A stretch of 64,000 nt of DNA from Legionella birminghamensis (GCF_900452515.1 NZ_UGNW01000001.1:2728001-2792000); one strand, 5' to 3'; positions 35,369-45,426 are shown, numbered from the stretch's first letter. The notes: generated by a model not told the origin, from the letters alone. Numbers and translations: made by a program.

Positions 35369-36817
35369 TTAACCTACTGCCCCTTCCAGACTAATACCTA
35401 ATAATTTGGTCGCTTCAACCGCAAATTCCATAGGTAGTTCTTTTAAAACCTGTTTACAGAAACCATTAACGATCATTGATACGGCATCTTCCGTTTCAAT
35501 CCCTCGTTGCTGGCAATAAAATAATTGTTCCTCAGAAATTTTTGAGGTGGTTGCCTCATGCTCAATATGAGCAGTGGGGTTTTTAACTTCGATATAGGGA
35601 AACGTATGGGCTGAACAATTGCTGCCCATTAACATCGAATCACATTGGGTGAAATTTCTTGCATTGGTGGCGGTTGGGGCGATGCGCACCAAACCACGAT
35701 AAGCATTATGCGCATGCCCGGCACTGATACCCTTGGCAATAATTGTCGAACGGGTATTCTTGCCTAAATGAATCATTTTGGTGCCAGTATCTGCCTGTTG
35801 AAAATTATTCGTCAGGGCTACCGAATAAAATTCACCGACTGAATCATCACCCTGGAGAATAACACTGGGATATTTCCAGGTAATCGCCGAACCCGTTTCA
35901 ATCTGGGTCCAGGAGATTTTTGACTGCTTGCCGCGGCAAGCGCCTCGTTTTGTTACAAAATTATAAATGCCGCCCTTTCCTTCTTTGTCTCCCGGATACC
36001 AGTTTTGTACAGTGGAGTACTTGATTTGGGCACCGTCTAAGGCAACCAGCTCTACTACGGCAGCATGCAGCTGGTTTTCATCGCGCATAGGCGCGGTACA
36101 ACCTTCAAGATAGGAAACATAACTGTGATCATCAGCGATAATCAAAGTACGCTCAAATTGCCCCGTGGAGGCCGCATTAATACGGAAATAAGTGGACAAT
36201 TCCATAGGGCAGCGGACACCCTTGGGAATATAGACAAAGGAACCGTCACTAAAAACAGCTGAGTTAAGCGCTGCATAAAAGTTATCGCGATACGAAACAA
36301 CCGAACCCAGATATTGTTTTACCAGTTCCGGGTAAAGATGGACTGCTTCTGAAAGCGGGCAAAAAATCACACCCACTTCAGCCAGTTTGGCTTTAAAAGT
36401 AGTGGCGACAGAAACACTGTCAAATACTGCATCGACCGCAACACCGGCAAGCATTTCCTGCTCACGCAATGGAATCCCCAGTTTTTCATAGGTACGCAGT
36501 AATTCTGGATCAACTTCATCCAGGCTTTTGGGCGCATCTTTTTGGGATTTTGGTGCGGAATAATAGGAAATGTTCTGGTAATCAATTGGCGGGTAATGAA
36601 CACTTGACCATTCAGGATGCGTCATGGTTTTCCAATGGGCAAAGGCTTTCAAACGCCAGTCGAGCAGAAACTGCGGTTCATTCTTAATGGCAGACAATCG
36701 GCGGATAACGTCCTCGTTTAACCCGGGTTCAAACGTTTCTACTTCAATGTCGGTCACAAAACCATGCTGATATTCCCTTTCCAAAAGGGCTGTAATTTGT
36801 TCATTGCTTTTAGCCAC
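35369..36817 (-). CDS. sufB: Fe-S cluster assembly protein SufB
   Basis: 482 residues. Conserved [82 protein letters not shown] and [11 protein letters not shown]. It is the scaffold on which the cluster is built. The start overlaps the sufR stop by 8 nt, coupling regulator and operon translation. Confidence 0.97.
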   Translation of the reverse strand: MAKSNEQITALLEREYQHGFVTDIEVETFEPGLNEDVIRRLSAIKNEPQFLLDWRLKAFAHWKTMTHPEWSSVHYPPIDYQNISYYSAPKSQKDAPKSLDEVDPELLRTYEKLGIPLREQEMLAGVAVDAVFDSVSVATTFKAKLAEVGVIFCPLSEAVHLYPELVKQYLGSVVSYRDNFYAALNSAVFSDGSFVYIPKGVRCPMELSTYFRINAASTGQFERTLIIADDHSYVSYLEGCTAPMRDENQLHAAVVELVALDGAQIKYSTVQNWYPGDKEGKGGIYNFVTKRGACRGKQSKISWTQIETGSAITWKYPSVILQGDDSVGEFYSVALTNNFQQADTGTKMIHLGKNTRSTIIAKGISAGHAHNAYRGLVRIAPTATNARNFTQCDSMLMGSNCSAHTFPYIEVKNPTAHIEHEATTSKISEEQLFYCQQRGIETEDAVSMIVNGFCKQVLKELPMEFAVEATKLLGISLEGAVG

Positions 36818-37271
36818 GACTTACTCCACTCGCTAACTGCTTGATGCGGTCAATTTCAATACTTTGCAATGTTGGCTTGGCCAGAACCTCCAGGCTTACG
36901 CTGTCCAAAGCAGCTTCAATCGCCTGGCTAATCAAACGCCAGTTTCCCTGAATGTGACAAAAACCCTGCAAAGAACATTCATTAGGTTGCAAACTGCATT
37001 CAATTAAGCCGCGCTGTTCTTCCAGCGCATAAATAATCTGTGCCACTGAAATCTCATTGGCCGGACGCTGCAGCCGATAACCGCCGCTAACCCCGCGTAC
37101 AGAAATTAGCAAGCCCGCTGCCGTCAATCGTTTTAATAATTTACTGACCGTTGGAATGCTCAGATGAGTATGCTGGGCTATATCCCGGGCATTACAAAGA
37201 TGCTCAGGCGATTTCGCCAGATGCACCATTACTACTGTCCCATAATCGGCCAATTTGCTGATGCGCAGCAT
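36810..37271 (-). CDS. sufR: SUF operon Rrf2-family regulator
   Basis: 153 residues. Winged helix [21 protein letters not shown]...[20 protein letters not shown] is typical of Rrf2/IscR. The cluster-binding Cys are spaced [20 protein letters not shown], so it probably senses Fe-S status. First gene of the operon, so it likely controls itself through the repeated sites upstream. The name SufR is used for regulators of this position; orthology to cyanobacterial SufR is not implied. Confidence 0.9.
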   Translation of the reverse strand: MLRISKLADYGTVVMVHLAKSPEHLCNARDIAQHTHLSIPTVSKLLKRLTAAGLLISVRGVSGGYRLQRPANEISVAQIIYALEEQRGLIECSLQPNECSLQGFCHIQGNWRLISQAIEAALDSVSLEVLAKPTLQSIEIDRIKQLASGVSRG

Positions 37272-37284
37272 AGCACCCCCACAT

Positions 37285-37367
37285 CAAATAATCTAGTACT
37301 AAATCAGTCTGATATATTACTTATCATTAAGTATAACATGAACCTGATAATATAGTACCAATTCAGT
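37285..37367. promoter_or_regulatory. Two direct-repeat candidate Rrf2 operators upstream of the suf operon
   Basis: Two 24-bp direct copies: CAAATAATCTAGTACTAAATCAGT (37285-37308) and CTGATAATATAGTACCAATTCAGT (37344-37367), 59 bp apart. The first, extended to GATAT, keeps the ACTA-AA-AGTC and terminal TAT features of the IscR type-1 motif (about 16 of 25 positions). They lie 14-96 nt upstream of the regulator's ATG, where a promoter would be. This suggests autoregulation (inference). Confidence 0.55.
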
Positions 37368-37550
37368 TCTATTTGCAAAACAGTGGCGTATTTTAACGAA
37401 AACTCGTATAACCCACAATAAGCCCGGCGATTTGCTTTCTCTGAGGTTTTTCACAGCACTGAAACAACAAAGAACACACTGCGCGTTTGACAGACAATTT
37501 ATTCGCGATATACTAGGCGCCTTCAAGCCGTTAGTTTTGGAAATTATTCA

Positions 37551-38219
37551 ATGACATCATTACCGCAGCGTATTTCTCTTGTATTTCTTCTCCTCTTTAA
37601 TATTTCCACTCTGTTTGCTGAGCCGCAAAACCTTGGTCTTCTAAAAAACGAGCTGATTCACTATCATGATGATGGCGAGTATGAAAAAGAATTTAATACA
37701 GTAGTCTGTAAGGCACAACATTACATAGATAAACGCGCCGCTCAAAATAATCAGCGGGGAAACAAGCAGAAACTCGCTATTGTTCTCGATATCGATGAAA
37801 CCAGTTTGAGCAACTACCGGTCTATGTCAGAACATAATTTCTCCATCACCAGAACTGGTTTTGCCCGGGAAATTTTAAAATCCAGAGGCGCCGTATTTGC
37901 CTCCATGCTGCAGCTTTTTCAAGATGCACAACGCCACAATATTACCGTTTTTTTTGTAAGCGGCCGCAATACCAGCGAACGCCAGGCCACCGAAAAAAAT
38001 CTCCGTTCCGCAGGTTATAACAATTGGGGCGGTTTGTTTCTAAAACCCATGGATTATAAAGAGCCATCAATTATCCCATTTAAATCCGGTACGCGACAGG
38101 CAATAGAAGCCAAGGGGTATACGATTGTTGCGACTATTGGTGATCAATTCAGTGATTTAAAAGGCGGTTTTGCAGAAAAAGGATTTAAGCTGCCCAACCC
38201 TTATTATTATTTACCCTAG
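37551..38219 (+). CDS. Secreted HAD acid phosphatase (class B/C, PF03767)
   Basis: 222 residues. N-terminal signal peptide ending near LFA|EPQN. HAD motif I is in LAIVLDIDETSLSN (DxDET), motif II in FFVSGRN, motif III Lys in EPSIIPFKSGTRQAIE, and motif IV in IGDQFSDLKGG. This is the plant/bacterial acid phosphatase family, with relatives in Legionella. Probably periplasmic or exported, releasing phosphate from small esters. Confidence 0.88.
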   Translation: MTSLPQRISLVFLLLFNISTLFAEPQNLGLLKNELIHYHDDGEYEKEFNTVVCKAQHYIDKRAAQNNQRGNKQKLAIVLDIDETSLSNYRSMSEHNFSITRTGFAREILKSRGAVFASMLQLFQDAQRHNITVFFVSGRNTSERQATEKNLRSAGYNNWGGLFLKPMDYKEPSIIPFKSGTRQAIEAKGYTIVATIGDQFSDLKGGFAEKGFKLPNPYYYLP

Positions 38220-38230
38220 CAACGCTGATC

Positions 38231-38262
38231 CACGGTTCCGGGGAAAGACCACGGAACCCGTG
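38231..38262. terminator. Hairpin between convergent phosphatase and autotransporter genes
   Basis: CACGGTTCCG and CGGAACCCGTG form an imperfect stem (one bulge) around GGGAAAGACCA. It is the main structure in the 64-nt gap between the two stop codons. No T-run. Confidence 0.5.
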
Positions 38263-38283
38263 AAGAATATCGCTTCACCCTGT

Positions 38284-41136
38284 TTATGCAAAATGCCAGG
38301 AGAAACGTGCAGCAACCCCCTGATCACGAACCTGATCAGAAAATTGGCCAAAATAGGCTAAGCTGAGCAACATGTTTTTCGAGAGGTGCTGGGCTTGTAA
38401 ACTGGCATCCAATACCAAAGCATTCCTTGCAAGAGGAGTTCCATAAATGCTGAATGCTGCACTACCTGAGCTAAATGCAAGGTTGGTATTTGGTATTAAA
38501 TTATCATAAGCATGCTGCCAGCCCAGAAAAAGCCGTTGACTGAGGTTGTAATTCGAGCCGGTATAAAGCAGACTTTTTTCTCGGGCACCAAGGGTTGAAT
38601 AAGTCATATGCTGGCTAGCTTCCTGGGCATACAGACTTGCAGCACCGCCAGCTTCCCTTAAAGTATCAACCTCAGCATCCACGTAGGCAAGATTTGCTAC
38701 CGGTTTAATTGACAGAGCATTTAAATCAAACAAATAACCTACTTCCCCAAAGACCTGCTTAGTACGAGCATCGGGGCTTGCATTTAAACGATTTGAGAAC
38801 AGAGGAAACTCCACATTACGATAAGTATCCCCATCCTGCCAAGAATAGGATGCGGCAGCATTTAACGTGAACTGATTAATGCGGGTATATCCATACAGTC
38901 CCAGATGATAATTATCGATATCATTCTTTGAAAATCGCTTACTTACTCTGAAATCGGATTGACTGTAGCCGCCTAAAATACCTACCCCGCTTTGCTGGCC
39001 GATATGCGTATCCCCGCCGATAAAAATACCTTGGGTATCGCGCTTCATCTTTGCAGCATTCACATTACCATCAAGCCTTCCCCATGCGCCAAAAGCTTGT
39101 GTCCAAAAGTTGATACCGTTTATTTGTTGGGTATTGACGCCAGCAGGATTATCCAGATAAGTCCATAGGGCATCACGCACATAGCGGCTCTCATCGACGA
39201 GTGCCGCAACACTGGAAGCGTATATTTCACCACTTAAACGGTTTAATGCATCATTGATACTGACGCTATCGGGCAGATTAATCAGTGCATCATAGACTGG
39301 ATTTCCTGCCCCCAAACTTTCCACACCTACCGCTGTATTCATTTGATTTGCAGTTTGTCCAAAAAAGGCAATCGGCGTCTGGTTTCGGAATATATCCAAA
39401 TACACATTATTGGCATCATAGCTTAGTACCAGATCAATAAGCGGCATATTTTGGGTAAAATTGCTATAGGTACCCGTTAAACCGCCATCCGCAGTTAATA
39501 GTGTATAGTGCGTGGTGTTATAAAGGCCTGGTTCCTTAAGGACAAAAAGACCGGCACCAGGTTCCAGAGTGGCGGTTCCCAGTACATGAATAAAATCAGA
39601 CTGACCCAGTGGATTTATTTCGGCTTCATAGACTGAACCCGCAGTCTGGGTATAATCCCCCGCGACAACAATAGTGCCAATAGAGTTACCAGGTGCGATT
39701 ACCCCTTGTAGGATAGTTGATCCCGTAGTGACATTACCACTTAGTCGGCTGTTTGGCCCAACCAGCATATTCCCGCTAAGCCGGCCATTGACAGTTAGCT
39801 GACCATCCAGAACTTCAGTTGGTCCAGTGTATAGTTGATCTCCATTTAAAATCAAATGGCCTGAGCCCAGTTTGGTCAAGCCCCCTATTCCAGAGAAAAC
39901 ACTGTTAGCGACAACGGTAAATGCCTGGGAGTCCACAAACAGTCCTCCGGTAGCAATTACCAGCTCACCGGGGTTAAAACCACTGATGAAATTGGTCTGG
40001 TTCACCGTCGCTTGTAATATCCCCCCATCAAAAGTGGCGTTCACATTCTGTGAAAAGGCAGTCGTTAACTGGCCTGTCGATAATATACCCCGGCTGCCGG
40101 GAGTTCCTGAGATATTTAAATTAGCTTGCGTGGCAAATGAACCGACTTTAGTCGTACCGGCAATAACCAGGGCACCGTCAGAAATGTTTACTGTCCCCTT
40201 GGCAAGATCATTGCCGATTGATAAAGTATTCGTATTTAACCAAATTGAACCAGCACCTGAGATAGTAGCGATTCCAACACCGCCTTCAAACTGCCCCGCT
40301 CCTAAACCGCCAATTAAAGCAGTCGTGTCGGTCACCCTCCCCCCGTTCGTAATATTTAAAGTACCAGTTCCTCCAAAGGCTGAAAGACCTACGGTTAGCG
40401 TATTCGCATTGTTCCAGACAGCGTTTGCACCTACTACATTCACTACACCGGATCCAAATCGCTCAGCTATAATACTATCATTTGTAGTCAATATCCCGTC
40501 GCCAATATTCACTGTGCCATTACCGAAAGCACCTACACTAAGAAAATTACTGTTCAATGTCCCGTCGACAATATTCAATGTACCAGTACCGCCATAACCT
40601 ACAGTCAGAAAATTACTGTTCCAGACACCCCCTGATGTTATTGACGCTGCACCAATACCTGTAGAAGATAGGCCTATCACCGCAGACTCGCTGTTCACTG
40701 TACCGCCATTAATCTGTAGTGAGGCAGCACCAAGGTTCCCTATTATCAAATCGTTAAATGATCCAGAATAACCAGTCGTTAAAGAACCCCCTGCATTCAC
40801 TAAAAGAGTCGCTCCGCTATCCAAATTCAAGCCTTGAGCTGCTGCTGCATAATTAGTGATATCCACCGTAACTGCAGCATCGATTATGGCAAAATCAGTA
40901 CTTGTCGGTTCAACTCCCCCAGTCCAGTTCGCATCATTTGACCATTGTCCATTACCTCCAATCCAAAACAGTGTGGCAAATAATGGCGTTAACGATGAAA
41001 ACAAAGGGATGTCTTTTTGTGAATCATTATAGGAAGAAGCCAGAGGCAAGGGTGCATATGCAAATAAATTGGATGAAAGGCCTAACATAATAGGCAGAAG
41101 ACCCAGCTTAATCCGGTGCAAATCCTTTCTGTGCAT
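38284..41136 (-). CDS. Type Va autotransporter with beta-helix passenger
   Basis: 950 residues from the ATG at 41136; an ATG 6 nt upstream is too close to the AAAGGA ribosome site. Signal peptide about 30 residues. The passenger (about 60-600) is Gly/Asn/Thr-rich with repeated blocks such as LTVGLSAFGGTGTLNITNGG and LSVGAFGNGTVNIGDG, typical of a right-handed beta-helix. LTKLGSGHLILNGDQLYTGPT is a PATR unit. The C-terminal barrel (about 690-950) contains FWTQAFGAWGRLDGN and ends ARFSWHFA. Surface adhesin or similar; activity unknown. Its repeats explain the long antisense open frame at 39872-40597. Confidence 0.9.
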   Translation of the reverse strand: MHRKDLHRIKLGLLPIMLGLSSNLFAYAPLPLASSYNDSQKDIPLFSSLTPLFATLFWIGGNGQWSNDANWTGGVEPTSTDFAIIDAAVTVDITNYAAAAQGLNLDSGATLLVNAGGSLTTGYSGSFNDLIIGNLGAASLQINGGTVNSESAVIGLSSTGIGAASITSGGVWNSNFLTVGYGGTGTLNIVDGTLNSNFLSVGAFGNGTVNIGDGILTTNDSIIAERFGSGVVNVVGANAVWNNANTLTVGLSAFGGTGTLNITNGGRVTDTTALIGGLGAGQFEGGVGIATISGAGSIWLNTNTLSIGNDLAKGTVNISDGALVIAGTTKVGSFATQANLNISGTPGSRGILSTGQLTTAFSQNVNATFDGGILQATVNQTNFISGFNPGELVIATGGLFVDSQAFTVVANSVFSGIGGLTKLGSGHLILNGDQLYTGPTEVLDGQLTVNGRLSGNMLVGPNSRLSGNVTTGSTILQGVIAPGNSIGTIVVAGDYTQTAGSVYEAEINPLGQSDFIHVLGTATLEPGAGLFVLKEPGLYNTTHYTLLTADGGLTGTYSNFTQNMPLIDLVLSYDANNVYLDIFRNQTPIAFFGQTANQMNTAVGVESLGAGNPVYDALINLPDSVSINDALNRLSGEIYASSVAALVDESRYVRDALWTYLDNPAGVNTQQINGINFWTQAFGAWGRLDGNVNAAKMKRDTQGIFIGGDTHIGQQSGVGILGGYSQSDFRVSKRFSKNDIDNYHLGLYGYTRINQFTLNAAASYSWQDGDTYRNVEFPLFSNRLNASPDARTKQVFGEVGYLFDLNALSIKPVANLAYVDAEVDTLREAGGAASLYAQEASQHMTYSTLGAREKSLLYTGSNYNLSQRLFLGWQHAYDNLIPNTNLAFSSGSAAFSIYGTPLARNALVLDASLQAQHLSKNMLLSLAYFGQFSDQVRDQGVAARFSWHFA

Positions 41137-41234
41137 TATCATTCCTTTAACTAATTATTTGAATAATCGAATAAAATAACGCAATCAAGCGCTTTGAATC
41201 AAGCTGAAATTGCAAAAGATCAAGGCTTAATTAA

Positions 41235-42194
41235 TTAATTCATAATATTTTTTAAAACCCGTTCAGGAGCTGATATTCTTGTGATTAGATAAAGCGAGCG
41301 TTGTTCATCATACTGGATATTAGCCCGCCAGTACTCGCGAAAATCAATTGTGTCCTGGCCATAAATGATTTTAATCAGCGGCTCATGGCCAATAAAATCC
41401 TCTGTGGAAAGTTGATCTAATTGTTCAATAGACATTTGCGAAAGGCTTTGGCCCAGTGTGGAATGGAAATGGGTATCTATCTTGTTAAAATGGCTGATAA
41501 AATCATCATAAAACGCTTCGAGTATCTCCCTGTGGTAGCAATACATGTAATTGGTTTGCCGGATGATATCCATTTGCACCCAGCAAACATCGAGTAACCG
41601 CAGGCATTCATTCAGCATGCAATCCACTCTGCTCATTAAATTACAATCCCCGCAGGCAATACAATACAGAATAAACGCCGCTTCTTCTTTAAACTGCGAC
41701 CACAGGGCTGGGTCATTTATTAAATCTGGATTATTCCCTGCTTGTTGCTCAGCGATGAAATGAGCCATCTCAACGGTGTAAAGGTAGGTCCAGGTTAAAG
41801 CCTGTGCTTTGGTTAATTTTTCTCCCTGAAGATCAGGTAAATAAAGCGAGGGCTGAGTCATTCTGGCAAATAGCCGCTGTTCAATATTTTTAAGCTGGGG
41901 AAAGGAGATAGTGTTATCAGCATGGATAGTCGTTGACTGTAGTGAATATAGAGGGAATATAGCGCAGCGAACAAGCATTCGATAACACAATTCTGTCAGC
42001 TGCATCATGCATAAATGTTTGTCACTGAAAATAACTGGCTGCTTTCTTTTAAAAATTGGCCATTGCGTTAATAGAAGAGGGGCAATGATATGTCCAAATT
42101 CATTGCGATAAAGACTCGCTCCCTTTCTATTTAAATTCACTTCCCTAAGCATTCGAGACTTTATTTCCCCTAACTTCAGGGTACTCATTAGCAT
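41235..42194 (-). CDS. Uncharacterised helical protein
   Basis: 319 residues (or 317 if the second ATG at 42188 is used; AGGGAG precedes both). Predominantly alpha-helical and rich in Cys and aromatic residues, for example LTELCYRMLVRCAIF, ILYCIACGDCNLMSRVDCM and YMYCYHREILEAFYDD. No signal peptide or clear membrane helix. No known family recognised. Monocistronic between the autotransporter and bioC. Possibly a Legionella-specific protein; nothing visible gives its job. Confidence 0.7.
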   Translation of the reverse strand: MLMSTLKLGEIKSRMLREVNLNRKGASLYRNEFGHIIAPLLLTQWPIFKRKQPVIFSDKHLCMMQLTELCYRMLVRCAIFPLYSLQSTTIHADNTISFPQLKNIEQRLFARMTQPSLYLPDLQGEKLTKAQALTWTYLYTVEMAHFIAEQQAGNNPDLINDPALWSQFKEEAAFILYCIACGDCNLMSRVDCMLNECLRLLDVCWVQMDIIRQTNYMYCYHREILEAFYDDFISHFNKIDTHFHSTLGQSLSQMSIEQLDQLSTEDFIGHEPLIKIIYGQDTIDFREYWRANIQYDEQRSLYLITRISAPERVLKNIMN

Positions 42195-42254
42195 CGTTCT
42201 CCCTAAGCTTATCTATTAAGAATAGCTCATAGGGATGAGTATTGGACTTCTGTA

Positions 42255-43109
42255 TTATATTTTTCTTTGGGCTTTCCTGATTTGTGATACCGGAATAAAT
42301 ACTTCATCATCGCGATGCCTCTCACCCTTCCATGAATGGCCGTAAACCACTTCATAGCTTAAAGGGTATTTATTGTTTTCCGTACAGAATGTCTGATAAT
42401 TTTCTTCAAATTTTTTCCATGCTTTACAGCCGGTCAGTCCATGATTTCGCATTGGATTAATATTGCGTACACCCTGGCTTTTTAAATTGCTGACTAGCTG
42501 CGTGATGCTTTTATAGTGGACAGTGAGTAATTCCATATCGATGACCGGATCTAAAAACCCCTGACGCAGCAACTCGTCGCCGACATCATGCATATCGGCA
42601 AACTCATTTGTATGGGCATAGCTATCAGCCGAATTCCAGCTGCTGCGCAGTTCTTTAAAGGTATCTGGACCCAGCGTGGAAAACATCAGACAACCATTCA
42701 CATTCATCACTCGATTCAATTCTTTAAAAACGGCCAGCGGGGGTTGCGACCAATGCACCACCTGGTTAGCAAAGACTAAATCAAAAACCCGATCAGCGAA
42801 TGGCAGTTTCATCATATCAGCATTCACCAGCGGCCATTTACGCCACAGGCGCTGCTTTTGCCTGGCTTGTAGCAACATCCCATAAGCTAAATCAAGCCCG
42901 ATAATCTGGGCATTTGGATACTTCTTTTTTAATTGCGCTGTAAAAAGACCCGTGCCGCTTCCTAAATCCAGCACATAGCGGGGTGTAATTTTTAAAAAAG
43001 ATAAACGGTCAAATAAGCGCTGACCAATTTCATTTTGTATTTTGGCGGCCTGTTCATACTCGGCGGCATGACGATTAAAGGCATTGCAAACTTCTATATT
43101 CGGGTTCAT
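42255..43109 (-). CDS. bioC: Malonyl-ACP O-methyltransferase BioC
   Basis: 284 residues from the ATG at 43109 (the open frame reaches 43166, but MNPNIEVCNAFNRHAAEYEQAA is the family N-terminus). SAM-binding motif VLDLGSGTGLFTAQL, then DLAYGMLLQAR, FDLVFANQVVHW and LMFSTLGPDTFKELR are typical of BioC. It methylates malonyl-ACP to start pimelate synthesis for biotin. No other bio gene is nearby, unlike the usual bio operon. Confidence 0.88.
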   Translation of the reverse strand: MNPNIEVCNAFNRHAAEYEQAAKIQNEIGQRLFDRLSFLKITPRYVLDLGSGTGLFTAQLKKKYPNAQIIGLDLAYGMLLQARQKQRLWRKWPLVNADMMKLPFADRVFDLVFANQVVHWSQPPLAVFKELNRVMNVNGCLMFSTLGPDTFKELRSSWNSADSYAHTNEFADMHDVGDELLRQGFLDPVIDMELLTVHYKSITQLVSNLKSQGVRNINPMRNHGLTGCKAWKKFEENYQTFCTENNKYPLSYEVVYGHSWKGERHRDDEVFIPVSQIRKAQRKI

Positions 43110-43195
43110 TATGACTGCAAATGGAATGAATCCAGCTTTAGTTAAAAAAGAAGCGAAGTATAGCATTGCAAGTCACCCGGCAACAGGATTATCAA

Positions 43196-43909
43196 ATGGA
43201 ACGCTTAATTCAACGACTTCCTAAATGGAAAAATATATGGCAGCAATTTAAATTGCCTGCTGTTTGCAAGCTTTGTTCCCAATATCATGAGCAAAATCAG
43301 GCCATCTGCCGCAGCTGCATAACATTTTTCAAGAAAATTGAAGCCGCCTGCCGTATCTGTAAAATGCCCATTGGCAAACAATTTGATCTCTGTGGCAGCT
43401 GTATTAAGAAAAAGCCGCAATTTGATCAGATATTTACCGTTTATCGTTATGAAGAGCCGCTACGCAGCCTAATTCACGAATTTAAATACCGGGAGGCTTT
43501 TTATTTGTTACCCGTATTAGTCAGGCTACTGCTGGATGCCTTGCCGCCGGCATTAGAGAAACCCGACTGTATTATCCCTGTCCCCCTTTATTTTAAAAAG
43601 CTAAGACAGAGGGGTTTCAACCAGTCCGCCCTGCTCTCGCGTGAAATCGCCAGGCATCTGGAAGTCCCTTATGATTTTTCAATTTGCCATAAAATAAAAA
43701 ATACTTCGCCACAGGCCCAGCTCAATCGAAAACAGCGGCAATCCAATCTGAACCACAGCTTTTCTGTGCAGGCCAATACCTACCGTCACGTGATGTTGAT
43801 TGATGATTTGCTAACCACAGGCAGCACCGTCAACGAATTATCAAAAGGTCTAAAACGGAAAGGGGTTCAGCGAGTAGATGTCCTGTGCTGCGCAAGGACT
43901 ATTGGCTAG
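43196..43909 (+). CDS. comF: ComF family phosphoribosyltransferase-like protein
   Basis: 237 residues from the ATG at 43196 (AGGA 7 nt upstream; the frame opens at a TTG at 43166). N-terminal zinc region with CKLC, CRSC, CRIC and CGSC pairs; then VYRYEEPLRSLIHEFKYRE, IIPVPLYFKKLRQRGFNQS, and the PRPP motif VMLIDDLLTTGSTVNEL. Related to ComF/GntX, required for natural transformation in several bacteria. It is divergent from bioC, as in other gammaproteobacteria. Confidence 0.92.
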   Translation: MERLIQRLPKWKNIWQQFKLPAVCKLCSQYHEQNQAICRSCITFFKKIEAACRICKMPIGKQFDLCGSCIKKKPQFDQIFTVYRYEEPLRSLIHEFKYREAFYLLPVLVRLLLDALPPALEKPDCIIPVPLYFKKLRQRGFNQSALLSREIARHLEVPYDFSICHKIKNTSPQAQLNRKQRQSNLNHSFSVQANTYRHVMLIDDLLTTGSTVNELSKGLKRKGVQRVDVLCCARTIG

Positions 43910-44970
43910 CGGAGATAACGCTCGAGGTCATTCACTATTAACTGGACTAAAAACAGGAAAAAAGCAATCATTGCCAAACGATAAAGTAAAACTTCCAAGG
44001 CTATAGAAATCGGTTTTCCGCGAATTTTCTCCATAATCGCCAAAATGATGGAACCACCATCCAAACCAGGAATTGGAAATAAATTAACCAAACCTACCGC
44101 CAGACTTAAAGTCCCAATGAAATATAAAAATACCGCAACCCCCTGCTGGAGGGACAAAACTGAAGCAGTGAGCAAACCAATAGGCCCAAGCAGTACCGAA
44201 AAAGGTATTTTTCCAGTTATTAGCTGCTTTAAAATGATCAGAAAAAACCACAGCAATTGTTTTAGTTTAAAGCATGCAAAACCTGCTGCTTCAATAAAAT
44301 CCTGGCCTGGAACTGTCTCGACATATTGTATGCCCTCTGCGGGCGTAATGCCGATTTCTGTCAGTAAATTCCCTTTAACCATTGGCAAAGCCTGGAGATT
44401 GAGCACATATTCCTGATGGTTGTTATTATTGTCCACCACCTTAATCGGTACGGCAGGATTATTTAAATTTTCAATCAGATACATGCCAACGTCTTGCCAG
44501 GACTGCGTTTTCTGGTGATCGACAGAGATAATTCTATCCCCGCTTTTCAGACCTGCTTGTTCCGCGAGGCCGCGGCTAATAATCTGTTTGACCACAGGAG
44601 TTTGTTGCTGATGATCCATTGAATAATACAGGAAGAATGCTGCCCAGGCTAAAGCCAGATTAACCAGGGATCCAGACAAGAGCACAATAATCCTTACCCC
44701 TATTGGCTTCTTATCAAAGCAATGAGGATAATCTTCAGGTTTTACCGGATGGATACGTGAATTTAACAGTTTGACATAGCCGCCTAATGGCCACATTGCC
44801 CATACCCACTCGCAATCTTTTCGCCGCCATCTGGCAATAGGCTTGCCGAAACCGATGGAGATAGTTTCAATTTTGATGCCAAAAAATCTTGCCGCTATTG
44901 CATGTCCTGCCTCATGTAAACCAACAACTAGCAACAACGTTAGAATAATTGCGAACAGAGCAATAAGCAT
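43906..44970 (-). CDS. Site-2 (M50) membrane protease, RseP-like, single PDZ
   Basis: 354 residues. Zinc motif HEAGH (19-23) in helix 1, then FFGIKIETISIGFGKPI, MWPLGGYVKLLN, one PDZ domain (about 125-200, with GLAEQAGLKSGDRIISVD), and the third ligand in NLFPIPGLDGG near residue 300. RseP has about 450 residues and two PDZ domains, so this is either a shorter paralogue or a divergent S2P. The gene upstream is 3 nt away, and its 3' end overlaps comF by 4 nt. Likely an intramembrane protease of regulators or signal peptides; target unknown. Confidence 0.85.
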   Translation of the reverse strand: MLIALFAIILTLLLVVGLHEAGHAIAARFFGIKIETISIGFGKPIARWRRKDCEWVWAMWPLGGYVKLLNSRIHPVKPEDYPHCFDKKPIGVRIIVLLSGSLVNLALAWAAFFLYYSMDHQQQTPVVKQIISRGLAEQAGLKSGDRIISVDHQKTQSWQDVGMYLIENLNNPAVPIKVVDNNNNHQEYVLNLQALPMVKGNLLTEIGITPAEGIQYVETVPGQDFIEAAGFACFKLKQLLWFFLIILKQLITGKIPFSVLLGPIGLLTASVLSLQQGVAVFLYFIGTLSLAVGLVNLFPIPGLDGGSIILAIMEKIRGKPISIALEVLLYRLAMIAFFLFLVQLIVNDLERYLR

Positions 44971-44973
44971 CCC

Positions 44974-45261
44974 CTACTCCTGCTTTTTTGTATTATCAAC
45001 AACCAATTGCAGTACCGGATGAGCGCGTCGGCCAGTCGATAATTCATGCCCCCTGCGGTACACCTCGAATATACGATAGGTTTGCATGGTTTCCGTGTCA
45101 ACCAGTTCAACATCTTCACCCGCGTCATCCAGCAGGGTTACGGTCAGGTGCATTTCACGAAATTGCTCAATATGGTAACGCTCTTTAAACAATTTCAATA
45201 CACTTAATAAACTCTCAGCGGCTTCCTCACTGTTATGCTTCCCTTGGAAAATAATATCCAT
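44974..45261 (-). CDS. Small conserved-type protein co-transcribed with the M50 protease
   Basis: 95 residues. Starts MDIIFQGKHNSEEAAESLLS with AAGGAGC 5 nt before the ATG. Soluble alpha/beta pattern: LTVTLLDDAGEDVELVDTETMQTYRIFEVYRRG, then TGRRAHPVLQLVVDN. No known family recognised. It ends 3 nt before the M50 protease start, so the two are one transcription unit and perhaps functionally linked. Confidence 0.75.
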   Translation of the reverse strand: MDIIFQGKHNSEEAAESLLSVLKLFKERYHIEQFREMHLTVTLLDDAGEDVELVDTETMQTYRIFEVYRRGHELSTGRRAHPVLQLVVDNTKKQE

Positions 45262-45396
45262 TTGATGCTCCTTAAAGGACAGTAAGTCTATTTTTTAGCC
45301 CTTATTATTAGCATAGCGAATAATGCCAGGCTTTACAGCCAAACCTGCATTTGCCTCATGTTTATTAACGGCCAAATTCAAAATCACTTGAGTAGT

Positions 45397-45426
45397 TTGT
45401 AAATGAACCCTCTTTTAGTTTACAAT
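45397..45426 (+). promoter_or_regulatory. Candidate hemA promoter
   Basis: TTGTAA (45397-45402), 18 bp, TACAAT (45421-45426), 31 nt before the hemA ATG. Good sigma-70 spacing; the boxes differ from consensus by one or two bases. Confidence 0.55.

Noticed and set aside
39872-40597. 241-codon open frame on the plus strand
   Set aside because: It is antisense to the autotransporter's repetitive passenger; the peptide is proline/valine-rich with no gene-like start signal.
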